Positions 47,801 through 58,060 of a stretch of DNA of 64,000 nucleotides are shown here, piece by piece. Source of the DNA: Hybos culiciformis (lineage: Eukaryota; Arthropoda; Insecta; Diptera; Hybotidae); contig OZ023274.1 of assembly GCA_964007475.1 (NCBI GenBank), positions 104,641,372 through 104,705,371 on the forward strand, read 5' to 3'. The translations under genes and the position numbers were made by a program. Position 1 is the first letter of the stretch. Every line of letters begins with the position of its first letter. The notes under the pieces are model-generated. The model searched no databases and was not told where the DNA came from. It saw nothing but the letters and a program-made list of their open reading frames with translations.

Positions 47801-50800
47801 TTAAATTTTAGACCGTGTGATGTAGAGCTAAAAGGTTTTGGAGGTGGGTTTTATAGAGTTTCGGGGCAGATGGAAAAAACACTTACTGTGAATGATGTGA
47901 CTTTGAATGTTGAAATTTTAGTAGTACCAGATGATTACCAAGACATACCTGTACTTGTAGGGAGAAATTTTTTGAATAATCCTCAAGTGTTAATTGTTAA
48001 GAGATTTGGTAGTCTCAATGTTTTGAAAGATAACCAATCCAGTACGTCTAATGTTATTGATGCGATTATAACACAAGGTGGCCAACAGATGAGAGTTGAA
48101 AGGAAAGTATTAGAAATCAATGATTTAAATTTTGGTGAAAATACAAATGAGGGTCAAAAATTAAATCTGGTTGAACTTTTAAACGAGTTTAGAGATGTAG
48201 TAGCCTTGGAATTAAAAGAGTTAGGGGTTTCGAAAAATTTTCAAATGAATTTAAATGTAAATAAAGACCAAGTTATAAGATATAAACCGTACCGTGTTCC
48301 TTATGGACAAGTTGAAATTTTAGAAAACATAATCAAAGATCTATTAGAAAATGACATAATTGAGGAGTCAAGTTCAGAATATTCTAGTCCTGTCATTTTG
48401 GTACCGAAGAAATCAGGTGAATACCGTATGTGCATAGATTACAGATCAATGAATAAAGTTATTGTTCGTGAGTATTTTCCCGTACCTAATATGGAGGAAC
48501 AATTAAATTCGTTTGCTGGTTCTAAAGTTTTTACAAGCATAGATTTAATGTCAGGTTATTATCAAATACCCTTGGAAGAAAATTCAAAAAAATATACTTC
48601 TTTTGTGACTCCATCAGGGCAATATCAATTTAAAAGAATGCCTTTTGGTTTATCGAATGCACCTGCCGTTTTCATGAGAATGATGAATAATATTTCTAGG
48701 AAAATGCATTCTGATAAATGTGTGATATATGTAGATGATGTCATGTTATCTGATTTTAGTGTTGAGGAAAATTTAATTTCTGTGAAGAAATTTTTAGAAT
48801 ATTTACGTGAGGAAGGGTTAACTATTAATTTGAAAAAAAGTAAATTTTTCGCTAAAAAAATTTCCTTTTTAGGACATGAAGTAGATAGTCAAGGAATACA
48901 ACCGGGTGACAAAAATATATCGTCAATAAGGGATTTTCCTAAGCCAAATACAATTACAGAAGTTCGAAGATTTTTGGGTCTCACAGGTTTCTTTAGAAAG
49001 TTTATTGAAAGTTACGCAATAATAGCGAAACCTATTAGTTCATTATTGTGTAAAGATAAAATTTTTGAATGGACAGATTTACAACAAAAATCTTTTGATT
49101 TATTAAAACTTAAATTATGCACAAGGCCTATTCTTGCAATTTATGATTATAAATTAAATCATGAATTACATACGGATGCTTGCTCTATAGGATTATCAGG
49201 AATATTATTTCAGATAGACCATGATGGAATTAAAGGGGTCATTGCTTATTATAGCCGAGCTACCACTGAATCAGAATCCAAATATCACAGTTACGAATTG
49301 GAAGCTTTGGCTGTAGTTGACAGTTTAGAACGTTTTCGGTATTATCTTATGAATAAAAAGTTTTCTATAATAACTGATTGTCAAGCTTTAAAAATGGCTA
49401 ACTCAAAAATAAAATTGTCAGGAAAAATTAGTAGGTGGTGGTTGAAAATCCAAGAATATGACTTTACTATGATTCACAGACCTGGGAAAAATATGCAACA
49501 CGTAGATAGTTTAAGTAGAGCTCCTGTTTCCGAGGCTAAGGAGACTACTACCGTTGCATGTAGTCAAATGACTATTGGAACTACAACGTTAGACTGGATT
49601 GCGACATTACAGCGACAAGATCCTATACTTGAGGATATTATTAAAGTCTTAAAGGGGGAGATTGCTTCGAAAAATCTTGCTAGTTTTAAAAAGGAGTATA
49701 CAATTGTAAAAGAAAAATTATACAAGAAAATTAAAGAAGAGTTAAAATTTGTGGTCCCAAAAGGTTTATATTGGAAGGTAATTGAATCTTGTCATGACAG
49801 CGTGGGACATTTTGCCTTAGATAATACTTTGGCCTTAATAAAGAAAAATTATTATTTCCCTCACATGAGGAACCTTGTTAAGAAATACATTCATAACTGT
49901 TTACAATGCAAGTATAATAAGAGAGGTGACGATGAAACAAGATTTCATCTCCATCCAATTGACAAGATTGGAATTCCATTCCACACTATTCACATTGACC
50001 ATGTGGGTCCTTTTCCAAAAGGGGGAAAAGGTAATTGTTATGTAATCGGAATTATTGACGCTTTTTCAAAGTATGTAGTTTTAAAACCTGTACGTACTTG
50101 CAATACATTGCCTCTTTTAAAAATATTAGACGATATCTCACAGTATTTTGGAATGCCTAGTAGAATTATTTCGGATCGGGGTTCAGCTTTTACCTCGAAA
50201 CAATTTGCTAGTTACTGTTTTGACAATAATATTCATCATACCCAAGTAGCTGTCCGAACTCCTCGATCTAATGGTCAAATCGAGAGAGTATTCCAAAGTT
50301 TAAATAGAGCAATTGCTAGTATGACAAAAACTTATAATGCAAAAGATTGGGATTCAAATATTTCAGCTATTCAATGGGGATTGAATAATATTAAACATAG
50401 CATTACTGGTTGTACTGCTCAGTCTCTTATTTTAACATACGATCCCTCGAATATGACTCATAATAAATTAACTCTTGCATTGCATTGTATAAATAACGAA
50501 CAAAAAGATTTTAAAGACTTAGAAAGTTTTCGAAAAACAATTGAAGAGCGCATTAAAAATGAACAAAAGAAACAAGCCAATAAATTTAATAAAAATAGAA
50601 AACCACCACAACAATATCACGAAGGTGATTTAGTATTAATAAGAGCGGATTATTCTGCTACTGGTGGATCAAAAAAACTCTTGCCCAGATATAAAGGACC
50701 TTATATGGTCTCAAAAATTTTACCTAATGATCGTTATCAAATTTCGGATAGCCCAACCCTTCAGCTAAAGCAAAAACCGTTCAGATCACTTTTCGCAGCT

Positions 50801-53800
50801 GACAGAATGAAACCATGGTTGAATTTATCCAATATGGCAGAAAATGAATTAAGTGATGAATCCAACGACGAAGAATAATATTTGGAACAAAATTATGAAT
50901 CTGACATTTCATTCTCTTATATGTATATACATCTTAAATTTTGTATTTGAATTAAAAAACATGAATAAAATGTGTGTTAAACTTCAATCTTTTAAATTAT
51001 TTGTTTTTTTTTTTTTCAAATATTTGAGAAAGGCCTAGTTTTGGAACAGAAAATAAATGTTAAGTAAAATAAATTGATTAAGTCAATTGTATTTTGAGGT
51101 ATGATCATCAAGGTTAAGCTTTGATAAATCTAAATATAAAAAAGGATGAAAAAAAAAAGAAAATGTTTTGATTAAGTTGAAATATTTTGAATTTGGTTTT
51201 GATGTTATGAAAATTGATGAGAAAAAGTAATGTGCATTATTGGCTAATAATGTTAAACTATGTCTGATTTGAGCAGATGGATTATCCGGATTGTGTCTGG
51301 TATGACCAGCTGAAATGAAAATCTTAAGGTTGAATCATCAAGATTATGTCTTGTGTGATCACTTGGATTTTTCAAAAAAGAAAGTAGTTATTGGATTATC
51401 AAGATTATGTCTTGAGTGATCTGTTGCATGGTAGATTGTAGTTAATTTGAAGCATTTATAAAAAAAAAAAAAGTAAAATATGCATGAATAATAATAATAA
51501 GTGATTGTGTGGTAGTTTTTTTTTTTTTTTTTAAATAATAGTGCGATTTAGATGTCTACTAACTTTGTAAAAGATACGCTTACGTTAGAAATTTAATAAA
51601 ATAAGTAAATTAATTAGTATGAGTAGTTAGTACTTAGAGCAATGTAGACATTCATCGGGACGATGAATTTAGTCGGATGGCCGAATGTAACGCAATTAAT
51701 ATTTTTAAGAGAAAAATCCCTTCTCTATTGCTATACATTCAAATGATATCACCTTTCTTCTTTTTTAGAAAAGTTGTAAAAAAGTAGAAGGAGAAAGCTA
51801 GCTGTTGTGTTAGTATTCTTCGTGGATTGATAAAGTCAGTCTGAAGTGTAACGTTGGGTGCAACAGTTAGTTGTTCGAGTGATTATTTAATTTAATAGTG
51901 TTTATTATTATTAATTGTTGTGTTTTAAGTTAAATTATTTGAAAGTATTAGTAGTCATATAAAAATAGTGTAACAGTTTGTAATATGCATACGTGGTATT
52001 GTTATTGCAGAGAAAAACTTATTTTATTTAATTTTTTGTTAAGTAAACGGATAAAGTATTAAGAGCTAGTTTTAAAAATTTTAATTAAGATTTAAAATTT
52101 GTATTTGATGTAATGAAATGTAATTAAAATCAGTTATTTACTCTTATTGTCTTATTTTCACAATTGTTTTACTAATTATATATTATAAAATTTTTCTTTT
52201 TTCAGGAATACAATGATTTTGGGAAAAATCTTCCTGAACAAAAATGCCAATTATGTAAAACTAGTATGCTATTAGATGAGTTTGAATGTTTAATATTTAA
52301 TAAAGTAGAACACGGCAATATAGTTAAAGATTGGAATCCTTCCTTACAAGAAAATTTATTAAAAATAATTATTAATTTTTGTAAATTTAAATTGGAAGGC
52401 TTTGATATTAAAAATAGTGTTGAAACTACAGATTTGCTAGAAAATCTTAAAAAAGAATTCAAGCAGATGATTAAACTTTGGTCTGAAATCGAATATGTTG
52501 TGAAAGCTTTTGATGAATTGAATATGTGTAAATTACGCTTACAGGTGTCAGAAGAAGAAAGTGATTCAAAAACATTATACAAAATTCCAATTTATGAAGT
52601 TAATTCACATTTTGAGCAATCAAATTTTCAATTGAAGTCCGCAAAAGTTTTACTTTCACGTAAACTAGGACGACTAAAATATTTAGATTACCTGGAAAAT
52701 GGTAAAAAAGATCTTGATCCTTGTCCAATATGTCATTTAGAGCCAAAAAGTAAATATACTGTTTTTGAATGTGGCCATCGTTTGTGTATGATTTGTTTAG
52801 CGGAACTTACTAAATCTGATCATCGTAATATTCAATGCGCAATTTGTAGGAATATACAAAAAGTAAAAGATATATATTTGGTAAATGTAAAAAATCATGA
52901 TTTAGATGCTAACGAAATATCGGTCATAGGGGATCATTCCACCAAAATTGAAAAAATTGTTTCAACAATATTGAAATTAAGACGAGATAATAATCAAGTA
53001 AAAGTTTTAATATTTTCACATTGGGAGCCAATTCTAGAAGTAATAGCAAAAGCTTTAGAAGAAAATTGTATTTCGCACAAACTAAAATGGAGTACTAAAT
53101 CTATTAAAGAATTCAAGGTAAAATTGAGCAGTTAATTTTTAATTGAATTAAATTGATTGTTGTGCCTTTTACAGAATCTAATATTGGTTTTCTTGATAAA
53201 TAGAACTTAATGAAATATAAATATATTGATATATTATTATTATTATTATTAATTTGAATTTATTATAATAAATTACAAACAAATTCTTAAATCTGGATCT
53301 TAGCTGCTAGGGCCTTAGAACCTATTTATGTTATAACTATTATTTTATATTTTTGATGGATGGGAAATTTAATGATAGTTTTGGATTAAGGGTTATGGAT
53401 ATGGGTATGTTGAAGTTTTATTTTATTTTTTTTATAATTGGAGAGCTCATTTTATATTACATATTTAAAGGAGTTAAATTTTATTGTACATATTTGTTTG
53501 TTTTACGTATTTATTAATTTTTTTAATATTTTTTTTGTTAATGTCTTTGAGTATTTCAGATGGCAAAGTATTATCAAAAATCGATTTACGTTGCTTTGAG
53601 AAGAAAATGCAATTGTCCAAATAGTGGTTCACGGTAACATTCATACGACAGTAGCTGCAGAACGGCGGGTCTGTTGATGAGTTTGATATAAGATGTTCGT
53701 GTGTTAATCTTGTGTGGCCTAGTCTTAGCCTTATGAAAGTTGTAATTTGCTTTCTGGAACAGTTATCAGGATATGGTTTTTTACTATTGTTGTGGGAAAT

Positions 53801-55781
53801 TGATAAAGTTTCTAGGTGGTTTGGCATTTTCATTTTTAATTTTCTTTTTACATCGGCTTCTGATAATTCGTTATTTTCTAAATGGATGGGACTGATTAGT
53901 GAAAACTTGGCTGCTTGGTCCGCTATTTCATTTCCATCGATACCTGAGTGGCCAGGGATCCAAATTAATCTCAATTTATTAGGCCATTTACTAAGCAGAT
54001 CTCTTATCTGGATAATTGTAGGATTTTTATTAGTCGGATTTTTGGTTGCGTTTATAACCGATAGGCTATCGGTGCAAATACAAGTTTTTCCCTTTGACAT
54101 GACTGAGATTTTAATGGCGGCTAATATGCCCTCAGCTTCAACTTGAAATATTGACGAATCTGGATTAAGTTTTGCAATTTTGATAACTTTTTTGTTGTGC
54201 TCTACTATTGCAAAACCAGTGTCTATTGCTGATTTAGTGCCATCAGTGTATAGTATTTTCCAATGAGAATCTATTAATGGATTTATTTTTTCTTGAAATG
54301 CTGCTTTGTAGATTTGACTTGATGTTGTTTCTTTCGGGTAGGCAGCTAGGTCTGTGAAAATGTTATTATTTGTATGCCAGGGTGGATATTTTGACGCTGT
54401 ATATGTGGGAATGCTTAATGGAATGTCAAAAGTTTGGGCCATTGATATAGCCTTGCAAATTGCTGATTTTATTTTTGGCATTTTCTTTCTTTTAAGCATC
54501 CACAAAAGGTCTTTTTGTATAGGAGAACCATAAGCATACTTAAGCTTGGCAACTATGTTACCTGTTAAAATTTCGAATCTTTCCTCTATTGATGGAGTAG
54601 CAGCTTCTTGTAACATTTTATTGATTGGAGAAGTTCTGAATGCCCCTAGAGCTGATCGTATAGCTGAATTATAAGGTGTTTTAATCAATCGGAGGTTGGT
54701 TTTGCTGCAACGGTTTGCATAGATAGGTAGACCGTAATCGATTTTTGATAACATAATTGCTTTTATGATATAAATTATTGTATTTACATGTGATTCACTA
54801 CTTTTCTTTGATATCCATTTTACAATATTTAATCTTTTATTAAGTGATTTGCTTAATTCTATTAAATGAGCCCTCCAGTTATATTTTTGGTCGAAAGTAA
54901 GACCAAGTAATTTCAATTCGTTAACATTTTCAATTTTTGTATTTCCGAATGAAAATTCGTAACCGTTACAATTCCTTTTCCTGCAGATATGTAGGTATTG
55001 ATATAAATTTTAATAATAGTTGAAATAAGCTTAATAAATGAAATAAATAAATAAAAAAAAATTTATTAATTATCATATGAATTATTAATATGATTTTTTT
55101 CAAAGAAATGTTCATTTACAATTATAAACAAAATTATGTTTATTTATTTGTATTTAAAACTAAAGCAAGAAAACTTATATTTAAGAATTCATTCATGATA
55201 GCTTCAATAATCATTTTGATATTATTTATATTAATAATTAATGATCTAATTTATTTATTTTTATTTTAGGATGAAAGTTTAAAAATAACATGTTTACTTT
55301 TATTACTAGCAAATGGTTCTAAAGGTTTAAATTTAATTGATGCTACTCATATTATTTTAGTTGAACCTATTTTAAATCCTGGGGAAGAATTACAAGCTAT
55401 TGGAAGAGTTCACAGAATTGGTCAAACAAAGTAAGTTTTTATTCAAGTCAAAAACAAAATAATTACAAATATTTTACTTGCTAATTATTTTAAAATTGGA
55501 AAAGATAATGAGAGAAAGTCGTGCGAAATTAAGTTAGTTCTTTATTGAAATTTTAACTGTGTTATATAATGAACATAATTTTATATGATCCTATACAAAA
55601 TTTCATAGAACTAATTTAATTAATTTTTATTTTTAGTGTTACAACTGTTCATCGATTTATAGTAAAGAATACTGTCGAAGAAAAAATTTTTAATGCAACA
55701 AACGGTGAAAATAGTTGGGAATTCAGCAAAATTTCAATCGACAGAATCAAGGAATTATTTTCAATTGAAGGAAGTTTTTAA
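41848..55781 (+). CDS. SHPRH: SHPRH: SNF2-family ATPase with PHD and RING (E3 ubiquitin ligase)
   Basis: SHPRH is the nuclear Rad5-like ligase/translocase that polyubiquitinates PCNA in damage tolerance. Eight exons (41848-41992, 42535-44014, 44242-44449, 44770-45389, 45482-45686, 52206-53117, 55270-55430, 55637-55781) join in frame to 1,291 residues. Motif I is [12 protein letters not shown] (about 220). A PHD finger sits inside the first helicase lobe (about 305-355; CICKSSH...[12 protein letters not shown]...CPKC). The DEAQ box is CLDEAQMVE (about 461), followed by [20 protein letters not shown]. The long insertion between lobes holds a TPR-like helix and ends in a RING (about 1058-1100; [24 protein letters not shown]). 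Motif VI is [13 protein letters not shown] (about 1231). The linker-histone (H15) domain of vertebrate SHPRH is not evident and the N-terminus is shorter. Introns 5 and 6 carry retrotransposons. Possible polyadenylation signals lie at 55870-55890. Confidence 0.94.
45865..46154 (+). repeat. 5' LTR of the Gypsy element
   Basis: 290 bp, TGTAACGCAATTAATA...to...AGTGTAACA. By visual comparison it matches the 3' LTR at every position, implying a recent insertion. Confidence 0.93.
46507..46625 (+). repeat. Tandem repeats in the Gypsy leader
   Basis: Three units of about 45 bp, each A-run plus ctgttgaatttt plus a short aaaattaaaatt stretch, ending directly at the gag-pol ATG. They may be leader or internal ribosome-loading sequence, or simple slippage products. 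Confidence 0.75.
46631..50878 (+). CDS. Gag-Pol polyprotein of the Gypsy element
   Basis: 1,415 residues in a single frame with no frameshift between gag and pol. The order is: N-terminal coiled coil; retrotransposon gag domain (about 85-240; [29 protein letters not shown]); CCHC zinc knuckle (about 318-331; [14 protein letters not shown]); aspartic protease with a DLGS active-site variant (about 370); reverse transcriptase (about 560-740; [11 protein letters not shown], catalytic YVDDVM near 699); RNase H ([12 protein letters not shown], near 847). The integrase has an HHCC finger (about 1054-1090) and D-D-E residues in [18 protein letters not shown] and NGQIERVFQ. There is no envelope frame. 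The fused layout and gag type suggest the Mdg3/Mag-like side of Metaviridae, without certainty. Confidence 0.94.
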   Translation: MEEMEASTSRKPATKRKAPNELIIHQCREKIAELEKEVALLRNGNQMDLANVNTSESATRPSEGSIQSDAMKMTLMEAKMLIPEFDPGGDVIASEWIDTLENLKMIYGWTDLAMLFYAGAQLRGSATQWHVAERLVLKTWGEFKKNFLLAFPSVQNKSALMCKLMCRQKTENESVESYFYNVVAIAKKLNLPESEIISYIISGLNNKELSNRVEATRPKTLHDTLRELKNLESMDDYYKIREKFQRANKPVKNSDGLKWQQKNYSNSFKTNDNYQQQHHYNNYRPYNKFRDNNKFLGSQENFSKNCQSWKQNWNSKLCFYCSAPGHYANNCPKKSKNTIKDNKNVRVIQYNGKENECFKKVIIDNESLDAFLDLGSDCTTIKVSTANRLGLNFRPCDVELKGFGGGFYRVSGQMEKTLTVNDVTLNVEILVVPDDYQDIPVLVGRNFLNNPQVLIVKRFGSLNVLKDNQSSTSNVIDAIITQGGQQMRVERKVLEINDLNFGENTNEGQKLNLVELLNEFRDVVALELKELGVSKNFQMNLNVNKDQVIRYKPYRVPYGQVEILENIIKDLLENDIIEESSSEYSSPVILVPKKSGEYRMCIDYRSMNKVIVREYFPVPNMEEQLNSFAGSKVFTSIDLMSGYYQIPLEENSKKYTSFVTPSGQYQFKRMPFGLSNAPAVFMRMMNNISRKMHSDKCVIYVDDVMLSDFSVEENLISVKKFLEYLREEGLTINLKKSKFFAKKISFLGHEVDSQGIQPGDKNISSIRDFPKPNTITEVRRFLGLTGFFRKFIESYAIIAKPISSLLCKDKIFEWTDLQQKSFDLLKLKLCTRPILAIYDYKLNHELHTDACSIGLSGILFQIDHDGIKGVIAYYSRATTESESKYHSYELEALAVVDSLERFRYYLMNKKFSIITDCQALKMANSKIKLSGKISRWWLKIQEYDFTMIHRPGKNMQHVDSLSRAPVSEAKETTTVACSQMTIGTTTLDWIATLQRQDPILEDIIKVLKGEIASKNLASFKKEYTIVKEKLYKKIKEELKFVVPKGLYWKVIESCHDSVGHFALDNTLALIKKNYYFPHMRNLVKKYIHNCLQCKYNKRGDDETRFHLHPIDKIGIPFHTIHIDHVGPFPKGGKGNCYVIGIIDAFSKYVVLKPVRTCNTLPLLKILDDISQYFGMPSRIISDRGSAFTSKQFASYCFDNNIHHTQVAVRTPRSNGQIERVFQSLNRAIASMTKTYNAKDWDSNISAIQWGLNNIKHSITGCTAQSLILTYDPSNMTHNKLTLALHCINNEQKDFKDLESFRKTIEERIKNEQKKQANKFNKNRKPPQQYHEGDLVLIRADYSATGGSKKLLPRYKGPYMVSKILPNDRYQISDSPTLQLKQKPFRSLFAADRMKPWLNLSNMAENELSDESNDEE
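51101..51440 (+). repeat. Degenerate repeats in the 3' untranslated part of the Gypsy element
   Basis: Motifs resembling 'atcatcaagattatgtcttg.gtgatc' recur at about 51100, 51270, 51330 and 51390 between the gag-pol stop and the 3' LTR. Function unknown. Confidence 0.55.
51686..51975 (+). repeat. 3' LTR of the Gypsy element
   Basis: 290 bp, matching the 5' LTR by eye. Followed by the GTTT target duplication at 51976-51979. Confidence 0.93.
53234..54995 (-). mobile_element. 5'-truncated I-like LINE with RNase H, antisense in SHPRH intron 6
   Basis: Reading on the minus strand from 54995, a frame open to 53474 (about 500 residues) encodes the C-terminal part of a reverse transcriptase ([31 protein letters not shown]). 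An RNase H domain follows, with acidic and His residues visible in [42 protein letters not shown] and [22 protein letters not shown]-terminal CCHC-like segment is also present ([17 protein letters not shown]). The 3' end is a (TAA)n run at 53234-53250, as in I elements. A 10-bp duplication TATTGATATA flanks the copy (53224-53233 and 54996-55005). Endonuclease and the RT core are missing by 5' truncation, but the remaining frame is intact. Confidence 0.9.
53474..54916 (-). pseudogene. RT-thumb/RNase H remnant of the I-like LINE
   Basis: 480 residues from the first in-frame candidate codon. The frame continues upstream to the truncation point without a stop, so 54916 is not a real start. It is a non-functional remnant because the polymerase active site lies in the missing part. 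The RNase H core is intact. Confidence 0.85.
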
Positions 55782-55916
55782 AGAACTTTTAAAATAATCA
55801 CAATTTTCAACGGGATGGTGTTCTCATTCCAAAAAAAAATCCGTAGTTATTAAAATGCAAACGAAGCAAAATTAAAATAAAAAAATAAAGTTATATTATT
55901 ATTGAAATTACGTACC

Positions 55917-56418
55917 CAATCCACTTGTAATTTTATATATGTTCGGAACTCAAAAATTTCATATTTTTTGATATTTTATATTTATTCTCATCCAAAAAAT
56001 GTGTATCGGAAGCTTTTAATAAATAGAAAGTATTTTAAAGTTTTTAATAAACTCGAAAGTTATTTATACCCTCGATTAATTTCATCTTAACGTATAAATA
56101 CTATTTATAATTTTTGACATTTTTTTTATATATTTAATATTTAAATATTATATTTTATTATTTAATTCAATCCACTTGTAATTTTATATATGTTCGGAAC
56201 TCAAAAATTTCATATTTTTTGATTTTTTATATTTATTCTCATCCAAAAAATGTGTATCGGAAGCTTTTAATAAATGGAAAGTATTTTAAAGTTTTTAATA
56301 AACTCGAAAGTTATTTATACCCTCGATTAATTTCATCTTAACGTATAAATACTATTTATAATTTTTGAAATTTTTTTTATATATTTAATATTTAAATATT
56401 ATAATTTTATTATTTAAT
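55917..56418. repeat. Tandem duplication of 251 bp after SHPRH
   Basis: Two adjacent units, 55917-56167 and 56168-56418, both opening caatccacttgtaattttat and nearly identical; only a handful of substitutions or 1-bp changes are seen. Neither codes for a recognisable protein. They lie between the SHPRH stop and the UTP3 stop, so they fall within or between the 3' UTRs of convergent genes. Confidence 0.92.
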
Positions 56419-56579
56419 TCATGTAATTTGATTTATGTATTATTCCATCCTTAAAATACCTATATATAATAAAAAAAATAATTAACAAAAAAAAAACATT
56501 TAATTTGGGACAATTTCAGAATTTATATTTAGTTAAACCGTGGTTAAACCTTATAAATTAAAACAAAAAAATAGTATAT

Positions 56580-57950
56580 TCATGATTTTATCTTGATACC
56601 CTTTTTCACCGTTGCCTTAATACCAAATATTTCACCATCATAACGTTTATTTTCTGTTCGAACAACCCGAACTGCACCTTTACGACGAACTAATGCTTTC
56701 CTAAACTTATTTCTGTGTTTTACCCTCGGATTCCTTAATTCTTTCTTTCTATGTGGTGTGAGTCCTTTATTTTTCGCTATTTGATATGTTATTTTTCTAC
56801 GTATATCTCTTTCATTAGCATCTTCATTTTCATCAACCAAAGAATCATGAAATCCGCCATCAGTTGTTTTGCTTTTAAAATTCTTTGTATTAATATTCAT
56901 TTCAAAGAGTTTAATTTCTTCTCCAGATTTTATTAATTCCAATAAATGGATTATCTCTGTTTTTATAGAGGTTTCATATTTTTGATTCAGTTGTAATAAG
57001 AGTTGTCTTTGTTGCAATATTCTTTTGATTATTGGATGATTTTTAACAATTGATTTTATTGATTTTAAATAAAAATAAAATGTTATGTTCATTAAATAAT
57101 TTAAAGTTAATTTATATTTAAATTTAATAAAATCAAATGCCATCAAGTTGATGTTATTTTTTTCGGCATATTCAATTGAAGGCAGCAATATTTCATCACA
57201 TTCTTTTATATTATTTTCAAAATCAAGGACCAAACCTAAAAATAAAAGACACAAGTAAAAATTTTATATTAAGGTATACCTTAAGTAAGTACGTATAAGT
57301 ATTAAAGATAGAGATCTTTTTATATTTTCTTCTATGAAAGGTTTACTGCCTACCTACCTACCTTCAAATTCTGGTGACTGTTTTTTCAAAAGTTGTAATT
57401 TTTCTCTTTTCGTTAATTCATTGAGATCAGCTTTTAATTTTACTTCATTATTAATATCCAAATTAAATTCAGTTTCTGATTTTGCTGTTGAATAAACATC
57501 AAGAGAGAAATCAGCTTCTTCAATTTCTTGGGCCAATCTTTGTTGAATCGCTCTTGCCGATTCCTCTTCTTCCAATGCCATTTGTTCATCTTTTTCATTG
57601 TACGTACTGTAATCCTGATCAATGAAACTGGTTCCATAAAATGATTTTCTTTTGCTGCCCCATGCTTTTGAATTGGGTATATCTTGGTTAGCAGCATCAT
57701 CATCTTCAACATCAGAATCATTTATTAATAAATTTTTTCCATCATCGTCATCTTCGTCTTCATTACCAAATTCGTCGTCATCAACATCATCATCAAATTG
57801 ATAGACAGTGACAGATTCTATATTGCTATTTGTTTTCGACTTTTTTTTGTGAATTTTTGATAATAGTTCTTTTTCATTTTCGTCGTCCGATGAATCGATA
57901 TAGTTTTCTTCATCTTCAACAAAATTATTTAAATTAATTTTATTTGCCAT
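56580..57950 (-). CDS. UTP3: UTP3 / SAS10: small-subunit processome component
   Basis: UTP3 is a nucleolar protein needed for 18S rRNA maturation. Two exons, 57362-57950 and 56580-57235, join in frame to 414 residues. The acidic N-terminus contains the family signature KAWGSKRKSFYGTSFIDQDY (about 95-115). The Sas10/Utp3/C1D domain spans about 195-290 (FDFIKFKYKLTLNYLMNITF, HPIIKRILQQRQLL). The basic Sas10 C-terminal domain is the last 80 residues (RRKITYQIAKNKGLTPHRKK, NPRVKHRNKFRKA, GEIFGIKATVKKGIKIKS). The start is the ATG at 57948-57950. It is head-to-head with PSMF1. Confidence 0.95.
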
Positions 57951-58060
57951 TCTTTAGTTTACCTTTGACCTGTTTCAAACTTGGTCCGTATTTATCCTTT
58001 TTTTTAGAATTTTCAATAAATTTTTAATAAAATAAAAACGGCGCAGCAAGCAAGGCCCGA

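Larger units (their letters stand above)
45865..51975 (+). mobile_element. Complete Ty3/Gypsy LTR retrotransposon in SHPRH intron 5
   Basis: A 6,111-bp element bounded by two 290-bp LTRs (45865-46154, 51686-51975) that read identical by eye. It is flanked by a 4-bp duplication GTTT (45861-45864, 51976-51979). LTRs begin TG and end CA. One uninterrupted gag-pol frame lies between. The sequence just inside the 5' LTR (tttcagaagtgggataattac) is where a primer-binding site belongs, but I cannot name its tRNA. No purine-rich tract is obvious before the 3' LTR; a palindrome attcatcg/cgatgaat sits there instead. It inserted in the same orientation as SHPRH. It appears structurally complete and recent. 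Confidence 0.95.

Noticed and set aside
51240..51430. CRISPR-like spaced repeats
   Set aside because: The repeats are degenerate, unevenly spaced and inside a retrotransposon; the sequence is an insect genome.
53712..54146. Plus-strand 144-codon frame in SHPRH intron 6
   Set aside because: Shadow of the minus-strand RNase H frame of the I-like LINE.
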